Source of the DNA: Gemmatimonas sp.
GTDB lineage: Bacteria; Gemmatimonadota; Gemmatimonadetes; Gemmatimonadales; Gemmatimonadaceae
Length of the DNA: 36,178 nt
Direction: 5' to 3'
Assembly: GCA_011390935.1 (NCBI GenBank)
Contig: JAABRL010000039.1
Span: forward strand, 4,272-40,449
Part shown: one piece after another, positions 8,073-14,177 of the stretch
How positions within the stretch are numbered: position 1 is the stretch's first letter
Layout of the letters: each line of letters starts with the position of its first letter
Made by a program: the position numbers and the translations under genes
The notes under the pieces: model-generated
What the model was told of the DNA's origin: nothing
Database searches by the model: none
Seen by the model: only the letters and a program-made list of their open reading frames with translations

Positions 8073-9659
8073 ATGCGCATCGTTCGCCCGACACTCCTCG
8101 CCGCGCTCTCTGCGGCTTTGCTGGCCAGCGCGTGCGATACACCGTCCGAGCGCTACGACGTACTCATCGTGGGCGGCAGCGTGCTCGATGGTACCGGCAG
8201 CGAGGCCCGCGCACTCGACGTGGCGATCGTGGGCGATCGCATCGTAGCCATGGCCCCGTCGCTCGACCGCGCCAATGCCGAACGGGTGATCGACGCGTCG
8301 GGACGCACCGTGTCGCCCGGGTTCATCGACTTGCACGCGCACCTGGAGCCGCTGCTCGAGCTGCCGCTCATGGAGAGCGCGATGCGGCAGGGCGTCACCT
8401 TCGCACTCGGCGGACCCGACGGCGGCTCGCCGCTGCCGCTTGGACCGTACATGGATTCGGTGCGCACGGCCACGGTGGGCATCAACGTGGGCTACCAGGT
8501 GGGGCACAACGCGATCCGTCGCACCGTGATGGGCATGGAGGCGCGCGCCCCCTCGGCCGACGAGCTCGCACAGATGCAGCAGCTGGTAGCCGAGGCGATG
8601 GGGCAGGGCGCGTTCGGCCTGAGCACGGGACTGCTCTACCTGCCCGGCACCTACTCGAACGTGGACGAGGTCGTGGCACTCGCGCAGGTGGCGAGCGACA
8701 GCGGTGGCATGTACACGTCGCACCTGCGCAAGGAAGGGATCGGCCTGCTCGACGGCGTGGGCGAAGCGCTCGAGATCGGGCGTCGCGCGAAGATCCCGGT
8801 GGTGCTCACGCACCACAAAGCCGTAGGGCAGCAGATGTGGGGGAAGAGCACGCTCACGCTCGCCATGGTGGACAGCGCGCGCGCCGCCGGCACCGACGTG
8901 ATGATCGATCAGTATCCGTACACCGCCACGCACACGGGCATCGGGGTGCTGGTGCCGAGCTGGGCGATGGCGGGTGGGAACGACGAGTTCCGCAAGCGCG
9001 TGGCGGCGCCATCGCTGAAGGACAGCATCCTGCGCGGCATCGTGGACAACATCCTCAACGATCGGGGCGGCGGTGATCTGTCACGCGTGCAGTTCTCGCG
9101 CGTATCATGGGATCGCGCGCTCGAAGGGAAGACGCTGCGCGACTGGGCCGATCGTCGCGCGCTCGCACCCACGCCCGAGAACGGTGCGATGCTCGTGCTC
9201 GAAGCGATGATGAACGGTGGCGGCAACGCGATCTATCACGTGCTCGACGAAGGGGATGTGAAGCGCATCATGGCGCACCCCATGACGATGATCGCCAGCG
9301 ACGGGCGACTCTCCACGCCCGGTGAAGGGCATCCGCATCCGCGCGCGTACGGCACGTTTCCGCGCGTGCTCGGCGAGTACGTGCGCGAACAGGGCGTGCT
9401 CACGCTCGCGCAGGCGGTGCACAAGATGACGCAGATGCCGGCCACGCGACTCGGTCTCACCGATCGTGGTGTACTGCGCGAGGGGGCGATCGCCGATGTG
9501 GTGGTGTTCGATGCGGCCACCGTGAAGGACGGCAGCACTTTCACCGAGCCGCATCAGTATCCGGTGGGTGTGGAGACGGTGCTGGTGAACGGCCAGGTGG
9601 CGGTGGAGAACGGTGTGGCCACTGGTGTGCGGGCCGGCCGCGTGATCACGCGGCCGTAG
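8073..9659 (+). CDS. N-acyl-D-amino-acid deacylase-like amidohydrolase (lipoprotein)
   Basis: A 528-aa metal-dependent amidohydrolase carried as a lipoprotein, with the lipobox ending at Cys21 (LLASAC). The composite domain at both ends (DVLIVGGSVLDGTG ... GAIADVVVFDAATV) and the metal motifs HAH (His88/His90), His217 (TSHLRKE), His247/248 (LTHHK) and Asp410 (IASDGR) fit the D-aminoacylase/dihydroorotase branch. The segment GAFGLSTGLLYLPG is typical of N-acyl-D-amino-acid deacylases, which release D-amino acids from N-acyl forms. At the position where classical D-aminoacylases carry a metal-bridging Cys, this protein reads ALGGPDGGSP without Cys, so the exact substrate is uncertain. A GAGAG-like purine stretch precedes the ATG. 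It is divergent from the thioredoxin-CcdA gene, with 179 bp between starts. Confidence 0.85.
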   Translation: MRIVRPTLLAALSAALLASACDTPSERYDVLIVGGSVLDGTGSEARALDVAIVGDRIVAMAPSLDRANAERVIDASGRTVSPGFIDLHAHLEPLLELPLMESAMRQGVTFALGGPDGGSPLPLGPYMDSVRTATVGINVGYQVGHNAIRRTVMGMEARAPSADELAQMQQLVAEAMGQGAFGLSTGLLYLPGTYSNVDEVVALAQVASDSGGMYTSHLRKEGIGLLDGVGEALEIGRRAKIPVVLTHHKAVGQQMWGKSTLTLAMVDSARAAGTDVMIDQYPYTATHTGIGVLVPSWAMAGGNDEFRKRVAAPSLKDSILRGIVDNILNDRGGGDLSRVQFSRVSWDRALEGKTLRDWADRRALAPTPENGAMLVLEAMMNGGGNAIYHVLDEGDVKRIMAHPMTMIASDGRLSTPGEGHPHPRAYGTFPRVLGEYVREQGVLTLAQAVHKMTQMPATRLGLTDRGVLREGAIADVVVFDAATVKDGSTFTEPHQYPVGVETVLVNGQVAVENGVATGVRAGRVITRP

Positions 9660-9712
9660 GACCGCACTCGCGAAGCATTGCACCGCGCCGCCGTCGCGAC
9701 ATCGGCCGATCG

Positions 9713-9790
9713 GTGAGAACCAGCGTGCGGGCCGCGCCGTGAGAACCAGCGCGCGGGCCCCGCGGTGCGAATCAGCGCGCGGGCCTCGGG
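9713..9790. repeat. three 26-bp tandem repeats over the 3' end of the MFS gene
   Basis: Units start at 9713, 9739 and 9765 with a core like GTGAGAACCAGCGCGCGGGC. The third unit encodes the last residues and stop of the minus-strand transporter gene. The other two lie just downstream and carry a TGG in place of the stop TGA. The pattern looks like duplication of a gene's 3' end. Confidence 0.75.
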
Positions 9791-11130
9791 GTGACGTTGC
9801 GGGTGGCCACGAGCGTCGCCACACTGCCGAGCACCGCAATACCGGCCAGCACGACAAACGCCGCCGCCGACGAGTCGGTGGCGGTGCGCACGCGGCCAAT
9901 GAGATCGGGGCCGAAGTGGCCGCCGAGATTGCCCACCGAGTTGATCCACGCAATGCCGGCGGCGGCGGCCGACGCGCGCAGGAACGTGGCCGGCACGGCC
10001 CAGAAGGTGGCGAGGAACGACAGCACGCCGGTGGTGATCATGGAAAGCGCGATCATGGCCGGCACGGGCTGCGCACCCACCAGCGCGAGTGTGGCGAGGC
10101 CGGCCGCCGTGAGCAGCAGCGAACCGGCCACATGCCAGCGCCGCTCCCCCGTGCGATCGGAGTGCGCACCCACGCGCACCATGATCACGCCGGCAATGCC
10201 CCACGGGATCATCGTCACGAGCCCCACGCGGAAGTAGTCGCTCTTGTCGATGCCCAGCTCCTGGATAATGGTGGGCATCCAGAAGTTCACGCCGTACAGC
10301 GCCAGCGTGCCGGCGAGATACACGAGACTGAGCGCCCACACGCGCGGATCGCTGAACGCGCCCCGCGCGGAGTGGGCCGTGCGCGTCGTGCCGCGCACGC
10401 CCGCTGCTTCGGCGCTTTCCGCGACACGCGTGGCCACGAGCGTGCGCTGTGCGTCGGTGAGCCATTTGGCCGCCTTGGGGCCATCGGGGAGCCACCAGAG
10501 CACGACCAGTCCCAGCAGCACGGCCGGCGCCGCTTCGAGCACGAACAGCCACCGCCATCCGGCCCAGCCGCTCGCGCCGTCGAACCCCTGCATGAGCGCG
10601 CCGGAGACCGGTGCACCTATGACATTCGCTACCGCAATCGCCGTCATGAACCACGCCACGGTGCTCGCCAGCCGTTCGCGCGGAAACCAGTACGTGAGAT
10701 AGAGAATGATGCCGGGAAAGAAGCCGGCTTCAGCCACGCCGAGCAGCAGACGCAGCGCGTAGAAGCTGAACTCCACGGGCGGCACACCGAACAGCGCGGG
10801 CAGCGGTCCCCACGGAATCACATCGACAAATGCAAAGGCACCGGAGACGATGCCCCATGTCACCATGATGCGCGCGATCCAGCGCCGTGCGCCCACGCGC
10901 TCGAGGATGAGATTGCTCGGCACCTCGAACAGGAAATACCCGATGAAGAAGATGCCGGCGCCGAAGCCGTACACCGCATCGGAATACGCGAGATCGGCCG
11001 CCATCTGCAACTTGGCGAAGCCGATGTTCACGCGATCGAGGTACGCGACGATGTAGCAGCCGAAGAGCAGCGGCAGCAGCCGGCGCGCGACGATGCGGAA
11101 GGTGGCCGCATCGTCGAGCGCCTGACTCAT
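9772..11130 (-). CDS. MFS transporter, anion:cation symporter (ACS) type
   Basis: A 452-aa inner-membrane transporter with about 12 hydrophobic segments. The N-terminus (FGCYIVAYLDRVNIGFAKLQM) and the loop FFIGYFLFEVPSNLILERVGARRWIARIM are the signatures of the ACS branch of the major facilitator superfamily, which takes up organic anions such as hexuronates, tartrate or phthalates. LRLLLGVAEAGFFPGIILYLTYWFP is also characteristic. The exact substrate cannot be read from sequence. Its start ATG overlaps the stop of the upstream ferritin gene (ATGA), so the two are probably translationally coupled. Proximity to fumarase makes a dicarboxylate substrate attractive, but this is inference. Confidence 0.88.
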   Translation of the reverse strand: MSQALDDAATFRIVARRLLPLLFGCYIVAYLDRVNIGFAKLQMAADLAYSDAVYGFGAGIFFIGYFLFEVPSNLILERVGARRWIARIMVTWGIVSGAFAFVDVIPWGPLPALFGVPPVEFSFYALRLLLGVAEAGFFPGIILYLTYWFPRERLASTVAWFMTAIAVANVIGAPVSGALMQGFDGASGWAGWRWLFVLEAAPAVLLGLVVLWWLPDGPKAAKWLTDAQRTLVATRVAESAEAAGVRGTTRTAHSARGAFSDPRVWALSLVYLAGTLALYGVNFWMPTIIQELGIDKSDYFRVGLVTMIPWGIAGVIMVRVGAHSDRTGERRWHVAGSLLLTAAGLATLALVGAQPVPAMIALSMITTGVLSFLATFWAVPATFLRASAAAAGIAWINSVGNLGGHFGPDLIGRVRTATDSSAAAFVVLAGIAVLGSVATLVATRNVTPRPAR

Positions 11131-11615
11131 GAACCGCCGTGCACGAGGTAGGCCTCAACGGAGAGCAGGTTGCGCTCGCCGGCCATGCGAATCACTTCGA
11201 GCAGGCGCTGCATCTTGGTGACTTCCTCGAGCTGCTCGTCCACGAACCACTGCAGGAACCCCTGCGCGAGGTAGTCGCCTTCGCCCGCGGCGATGTCCAT
11301 GAGCCCCTTGATCTGCCCCGTGACTTCGAGCTCCCAGTTGAGCGCGGCCTGCACGGCGGCTTCGGCGCTCGGAAACGTCGCCACTGGCGCGCGCACCGCG
11401 GGAATCTGCAGCTCGGCACCGGTCTCGAGCACGTAATGCAACAACTTCTCGGCGTGTTCGCGCTCCTCGCTGGCCTGCGCGAAGAAGAGCTTCGCGAGCT
11501 GCTGCAGGTGCGTGCGATGAAAGTGCGCAGCGATCGTGTAGTACTGCAGACTGGCGGCGAACTCGTTGCCGATCTGCGTGTTGATGGCTTGTGCGAGTGG
11601 GGCGCTGATCAACAT
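11127..11615 (-). CDS. ferritin (non-heme iron storage)
   Basis: A 162-aa ferritin-like four-helix protein that oxidises Fe(II) and stores it as a mineral core. Recognisable features are the first helix INTQIGNEFAASLQYYTIAAHF, the ferroxidase helix QASEEREHAEKLLHYV with Glu and His ligands (EREHAEK), and the helix QGFLQWFVDEQLEEVTKM that supplies the EEQxEE-type ligands. Length fits bacterial FtnA (about 165 aa). The start at 11615 matches the family N-terminus and has GGAG nine bases upstream; the frame is open to 11669 but that extension overlaps a strong hairpin. The stop overlaps the start of the ACS transporter. It follows the class I fumarase gene on the same strand, 76 bp away. Confidence 0.88.
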   Translation of the reverse strand: MLISAPLAQAINTQIGNEFAASLQYYTIAAHFHRTHLQQLAKLFFAQASEEREHAEKLLHYVLETGAELQIPAVRAPVATFPSAEAAVQAALNWELEVTGQIKGLMDIAAGEGDYLAQGFLQWFVDEQLEEVTKMQRLLEVIRMAGERNLLSVEAYLVHGGS

Positions 11616-11632
11616 GCGGTAAAGCTCCGGTC

Positions 11633-11673
11633 GGAGGTGATGCCGCAGAAGATAGCGTGCGGTCATCACCTCC
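11633..11673 (-). promoter_or_regulatory. strong hairpin in the ferritin 5' region, arms equal to SD and anti-SD
   Basis: In the minus-strand RNA, GGAGGUGAU (11673-11665) pairs perfectly with AUCACCUCC (11641-11633). CCGCA/UGCGG adds an inner 5-bp stem capped by a 10-nt loop. The first arm is a perfect SD sequence and the second copies the 16S rRNA 3' tail. The CUCC of the second arm can instead pair with the real ferritin SD (GGAG) just downstream, so two alternative folds are possible. It begins 18 nt after the fumarase stop and could also act as an intergenic terminator or stability element. Confidence 0.6.
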
Positions 11674-11691
11674 GCGCCTGCCCGATTGGCG

Positions 11692-13215
11692 TTACGCCAG
11701 CACCGGCAGCCCGCGCCCGATCTTCTCCTGCCAGTCGCGCGGACCGGTCTCGTGCACGTTCAGTCCGCTCGCGTCCACGGCCACGGTCACCGGCATGTCC
11801 TGCACCTCGAACTCGTAGATCGCTTCCATGCCGAGATCTTCGAAGGCGACCACGCGCGAACTGCGAATGGCCTTGGACACGAGATACGCCGCGCCACCCA
11901 CGGCCATGAGATACGCGGCCTTGTGCTTGCGAATGGCTTCGATACCCGACGGACCACGCTCGGCCTTGCCGATCATGGCAATGAGCCCCGTCTTCGCGAG
12001 CATCATCTCGGTGAACTTGTCCATGCGCGTGGCGGTGGTCGGGCCAGCCGGACCCACCGCTTCTTCGCGCACCGGGTCCACCGGGCCCACGTAGTAGATC
12101 ACGCGGTTGGTGAAGTCCACGCCCTCGGGCAGGCCGGCGCCGCTGGCGAACAGATCGGCAATGCGCTTGTGCGCCGCGTCGCGCCCGGTGAGCATGCGCC
12201 CGTTCAGCAGCAGGCGATCGCCGGCCTTCCAGGTGGCCACGATCTCCGGCGTGAGCGCGTCGAGATCCACACGCTTGGCGTTCACATCGGGGCGCCAGGT
12301 GATGTCGGGCCAATCGGAGAGACTTGGCACCGGCAGCTGGGCCACGCCGCTGCCGTCGAGCACGAAGTGTGCATGCCGCGTGGCTGCGCAGTTGGGGATC
12401 ATGGCGATCGGCTTGGACGCCGCGTGTGTGGGATAATCCCAGATCTTCACGTCGAGCACGGTGCTCAGCCCGCCGAGTCCCTGTGCACCGATGCCGAGCG
12501 CGTTGATCTTGTCGTGCAGTTCGATGCGCAGCTCTTCGATGCGGTTCTGCGGACCGCGCTCCTTGAGCTGAGCCATGTCGATGTGCTCCATGAGCGATTC
12601 CTTCGCCATGAGCATGGCCTTCTCGGCGCTACCGCCGATGCCGATGCCGAGCATGCCTGGCGGGCACCAGCCGGCGCCCATCTTGGGCACGGTCTCGAGC
12701 ACCCAGTCCACGATGGAGTCGCTGGGGTTGAGCATGGCGAACTTGGACTTGTTCTCCGAGCCGCCCCCCTTGGCGCCGAGCTTCACGTCCACGGTGTTGC
12801 CGGGCACGAGTTCGGTGTGCACCACGGCCGGCGTATTGTCGCGCGTGTTCTTGCGCGAGAAGGCCGGGTCGGCCACGATGGACGCGCGCAGGATGTTCTC
12901 GGGGAGCAGATAGGCGCGCCGCACGCCTTCGTCCACCATTTCCTGCAGCGACATCGTGGCGTCCCACCGCACGTCCATGCCCACCTTCACGAACACCACC
13001 ACGCTGCCGGTGTCCTGGCAGATGGGGCGGTGTCCCTCGGCGCAGAGGCGCGAGTTGGTGAGGATCTGCGCGATCGCGTCCTTGGCCGCCGGTCCCTGTT
13101 CGCGCTCGTAGGCGTCGGCGAGGGCGTGGATGTAGTCCAGCGGGTGGAAGTACGAGATGTGCTGGAGTGCGTCGGCGATCGACTGGATGAAGTCGGATTG
13201 GCGGATGGTCGTCAT
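11692..13215 (-). CDS. fumarate hydratase class I (iron-sulfur)
   Basis: A 507-aa class I fumarase that interconverts fumarate and L-malate in the TCA cycle using a labile [4Fe-4S] cluster. The three cluster cysteines are visible: Cys66 (HRPICQDTG), Cys184 (GAGWCPPGMLGIGIGG) and Cys276 (IPNCAATRHAHF). The C-terminal beta domain starts near VPSLSDWPDITW and ends with EFEVQDMPVTVAVDASG. Length is close to the single-chain FumA/FumB type (about 550 aa). The start at 13215 (MTTIRQSDF) is preferred; the open frame runs to 13299 but the extra part is Cys/Arg-rich and unlike the family. No clear SD is present, and an AT-rich TTATTT sits just before the start. The following ferritin gene could buffer iron for this enzyme, which is inference. 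Confidence 0.92.
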   Translation of the reverse strand: MTTIRQSDFIQSIADALQHISYFHPLDYIHALADAYEREQGPAAKDAIAQILTNSRLCAEGHRPICQDTGSVVVFVKVGMDVRWDATMSLQEMVDEGVRRAYLLPENILRASIVADPAFSRKNTRDNTPAVVHTELVPGNTVDVKLGAKGGGSENKSKFAMLNPSDSIVDWVLETVPKMGAGWCPPGMLGIGIGGSAEKAMLMAKESLMEHIDMAQLKERGPQNRIEELRIELHDKINALGIGAQGLGGLSTVLDVKIWDYPTHAASKPIAMIPNCAATRHAHFVLDGSGVAQLPVPSLSDWPDITWRPDVNAKRVDLDALTPEIVATWKAGDRLLLNGRMLTGRDAAHKRIADLFASGAGLPEGVDFTNRVIYYVGPVDPVREEAVGPAGPTTATRMDKFTEMMLAKTGLIAMIGKAERGPSGIEAIRKHKAAYLMAVGGAAYLVSKAIRSSRVVAFEDLGMEAIYEFEVQDMPVTVAVDASGLNVHETGPRDWQEKIGRGLPVLA

Positions 13216-13304
13216 GGCTGAAAAATAACGCGGCGGCGGGAGGGCGGCGCTGCAGCCGCCTCGTCCCAGCCTGGTGATGTGACGCACTGCGTCGCACATC
13301 GTCC

Positions 13305-13333
13305 TTGACGAAACCGCTCATTCATCGCACACT
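13305..13333 (+). promoter_or_regulatory. candidate promoter of the Leu-rich leader
   Basis: TTGACG at 13305-13310 is a 5 of 6 match to the -35 box. Seventeen bases later CACACT (13328-13333) is a weak -10. Transcription would start near 13340, essentially at the leader ATG (13341), implying a leaderless leader ORF. This agrees with the absence of an SD sequence there. Confidence 0.35.
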
Positions 13334-13340
13334 GGTACGC

Positions 13341-13430
13341 ATGTTCCGCTCCCCCAGCCTCCTTCTTAGCATCGCTCTTGGCCTCGTAGTAGGCCGGGAG
13401 CTTTTGTGCGAGGGAGGCCGGCCGCAGTAG
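13341..13430 (+). CDS. putative 29-codon Leu-rich leader peptide
   Basis: A short ORF encoding 29 residues: MFRSPSLLLSIALGLVV, then GRELLCEGGRPQ and TAG. Seven residues are Leu, plus Ile and two Val. Four Leu codons are CTT and one is TTG, and both Val codons are GTA, choices that look rare in this GC-rich region. Rare codons for the controlling amino acid are typical of attenuation leader peptides such as LeuL and IlvL. The ORF's last codons take part in an alternative helix that competes with the downstream terminator-like hairpin. No amino-acid biosynthesis gene follows in the window, so the target is unclear. Confidence 0.5.
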   Translation: MFRSPSLLLSIALGLVVGRELLCEGGRPQ

Positions 13431-13490
13431 CGCGCCGATGTGAGCCACACGGCCCCTCCCGCACACGTTGCGCGAGGGGCCGTTCTGTTT
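13412..13490 (+). promoter_or_regulatory. attenuator-like alternative hairpins
   Basis: Terminator-like stem: ACGGCCCCTC (13449-13458) pairs perfectly with GAGGGGCCGT (13474-13483), followed by TCTGTTT. Competing stem: GGGAGG-CC-GGCCG (13412-13424, within the leader codons) pairs with CGGCCCCTCCC (13450-13460), 11 bp with a 2-nt bulge. Both use 13450-13458, so only one can form. A ribosome reaching the leader stop would block the second stem and allow the terminator. Confidence 0.55.
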
Positions 13491-13577
13491 GGCGGCACGT
13501 CGCGTTCGAGGCTGGAGGGGGCGGTGACTGCACGCCGCGCCTGCGATCGTTCCTCACACCCTCCGCAGGTGACCCCC

Positions 13578-13754
13578 ATGTCCGACGCTTTCATGTCCTC
13601 GCTGTTCTCGTCTTCGTTCCGCGCCCGTTCGTCGGGTGACGCCTCACCGTATCCGCGCCAGCCGCAGGATGCGGACGCCACCGGCGCGCCCGGCAGCGTG
13701 CGCTACACCGACGACACGCCCATGGCCATGCCGCAGGCCGACGGGTGCCCGTGA
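13578..13754 (+). CDS. 58-aa hypothetical protein downstream of the leader
   Basis: A small ORF of 58 residues beginning MSDAFMSSLFSSSFRARSS and ending AMPQADGCP. It is rich in Ser, Pro, Asp and Ala and looks disordered, with no membrane segment and no family that I recognise. It is supported by a good SD (AGGTGA, six bases before the ATG) and by lying just before, and close to (10 bp), the SnoaL-like gene. It is probably co-transcribed with that gene and subject to the attenuator-like structure upstream. A second Met at codon 6 is a possible start but has no SD. Confidence 0.5.
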   Translation: MSDAFMSSLFSSSFRARSSGDASPYPRQPQDADATGAPGSVRYTDDTPMAMPQADGCP

Positions 13755-13764
13755 GTCGTCGCGT

Positions 13765-14151
13765 ATGACGGCGGCCGAGGAGCTCATTCGCCGCCTGCGC
13801 ACCGCCTCGAACGCCGCGATTGCCGCACGCGATGCCGATGCGGTGGCCGGCTTCATGGCGCCCGACGTGATCGTGCGGGTGTCCGGCGGCCCCGTGCTGC
13901 GCGGGCGTGCAGCCAACCGTGCCGCGTTCGCTGCGCAGATGGCGGAGCCGGCCTTCCGAGGATACGTACGTACTACGGAGCGTGTGGAGCCGCACGCCGA
14001 TCCGCTCGTGCTCACGGAACGCGGACGCTGGGTTGGGCGCTGGCAGGCCGCCGCCGGCATGCACGAGCAGCTCGGCACCTATGTGGCCGAATGGCGTCAC
14101 GACGGCGTGGGTTGGCTCATTCACGCCGAGACCTACGTCTCGGGCCGCTGA
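13765..14151 (+). CDS. SnoaL-like / DUF4440-type NTF2-fold protein
   Basis: A 128-aa protein with the pattern of the NTF2-like superfamily. An N-terminal helix (AAEELIRRLRTASNAAIAARDADAVAGFMAPDVIVRVSGGPVLRGRAANRAAFAAQM) is followed by alternating strands (YVRTTERVEPHADPLVLTERGRWVGRW) and a final strand pair (YVAEWRHDGVGWLIHAETYVS). Such proteins form a cone-shaped pocket and serve as isomerases, hydrolases or ligand binders; no specific reaction can be assigned. No signal peptide is present. It follows the 58-aa ORF by 10 bp. The frame is open from 13636, but ATG 13765 matches the usual family N-terminus. Confidence 0.75.
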   Translation: MTAAEELIRRLRTASNAAIAARDADAVAGFMAPDVIVRVSGGPVLRGRAANRAAFAAQMAEPAFRGYVRTTERVEPHADPLVLTERGRWVGRWQAAAGMHEQLGTYVAEWRHDGVGWLIHAETYVSGR

Positions 14152-14177
14152 GGCAGCCCGAGACGATGGTGCTCAGC
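14147..14177. terminator. hairpin spanning the stops of two convergent genes
   Basis: GCTGAG (14147-14152) pairs with CTCAGC (14172-14177). The stop codons of the SnoaL-like gene and the M28 peptidase gene lie inside the two arms. The stem is short (6 bp) with a 19-nt loop, so terminator function is tentative. Confidence 0.3.

Noticed and set aside
9713..9790. CRISPR array
   Set aside because: The units are directly adjacent 26-bp repeats with no spacers, and one overlaps a gene end.
9739..11151. A 470-codon plus-strand open frame
   Set aside because: Antisense to the ACS transporter; low-complexity His/Arg/Glu content.
11633..11673. 16S rRNA 3' end fragment, because ATCACCTCC matches it
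   Set aside because: Only the 9-nt tail matches; the flanking bases do not continue the rRNA sequence.
11686..13221. A 511-codon plus-strand open frame
   Set aside because: Antisense shadow of class I fumarase, with no recognisable domain and a His/Arg-rich composition.
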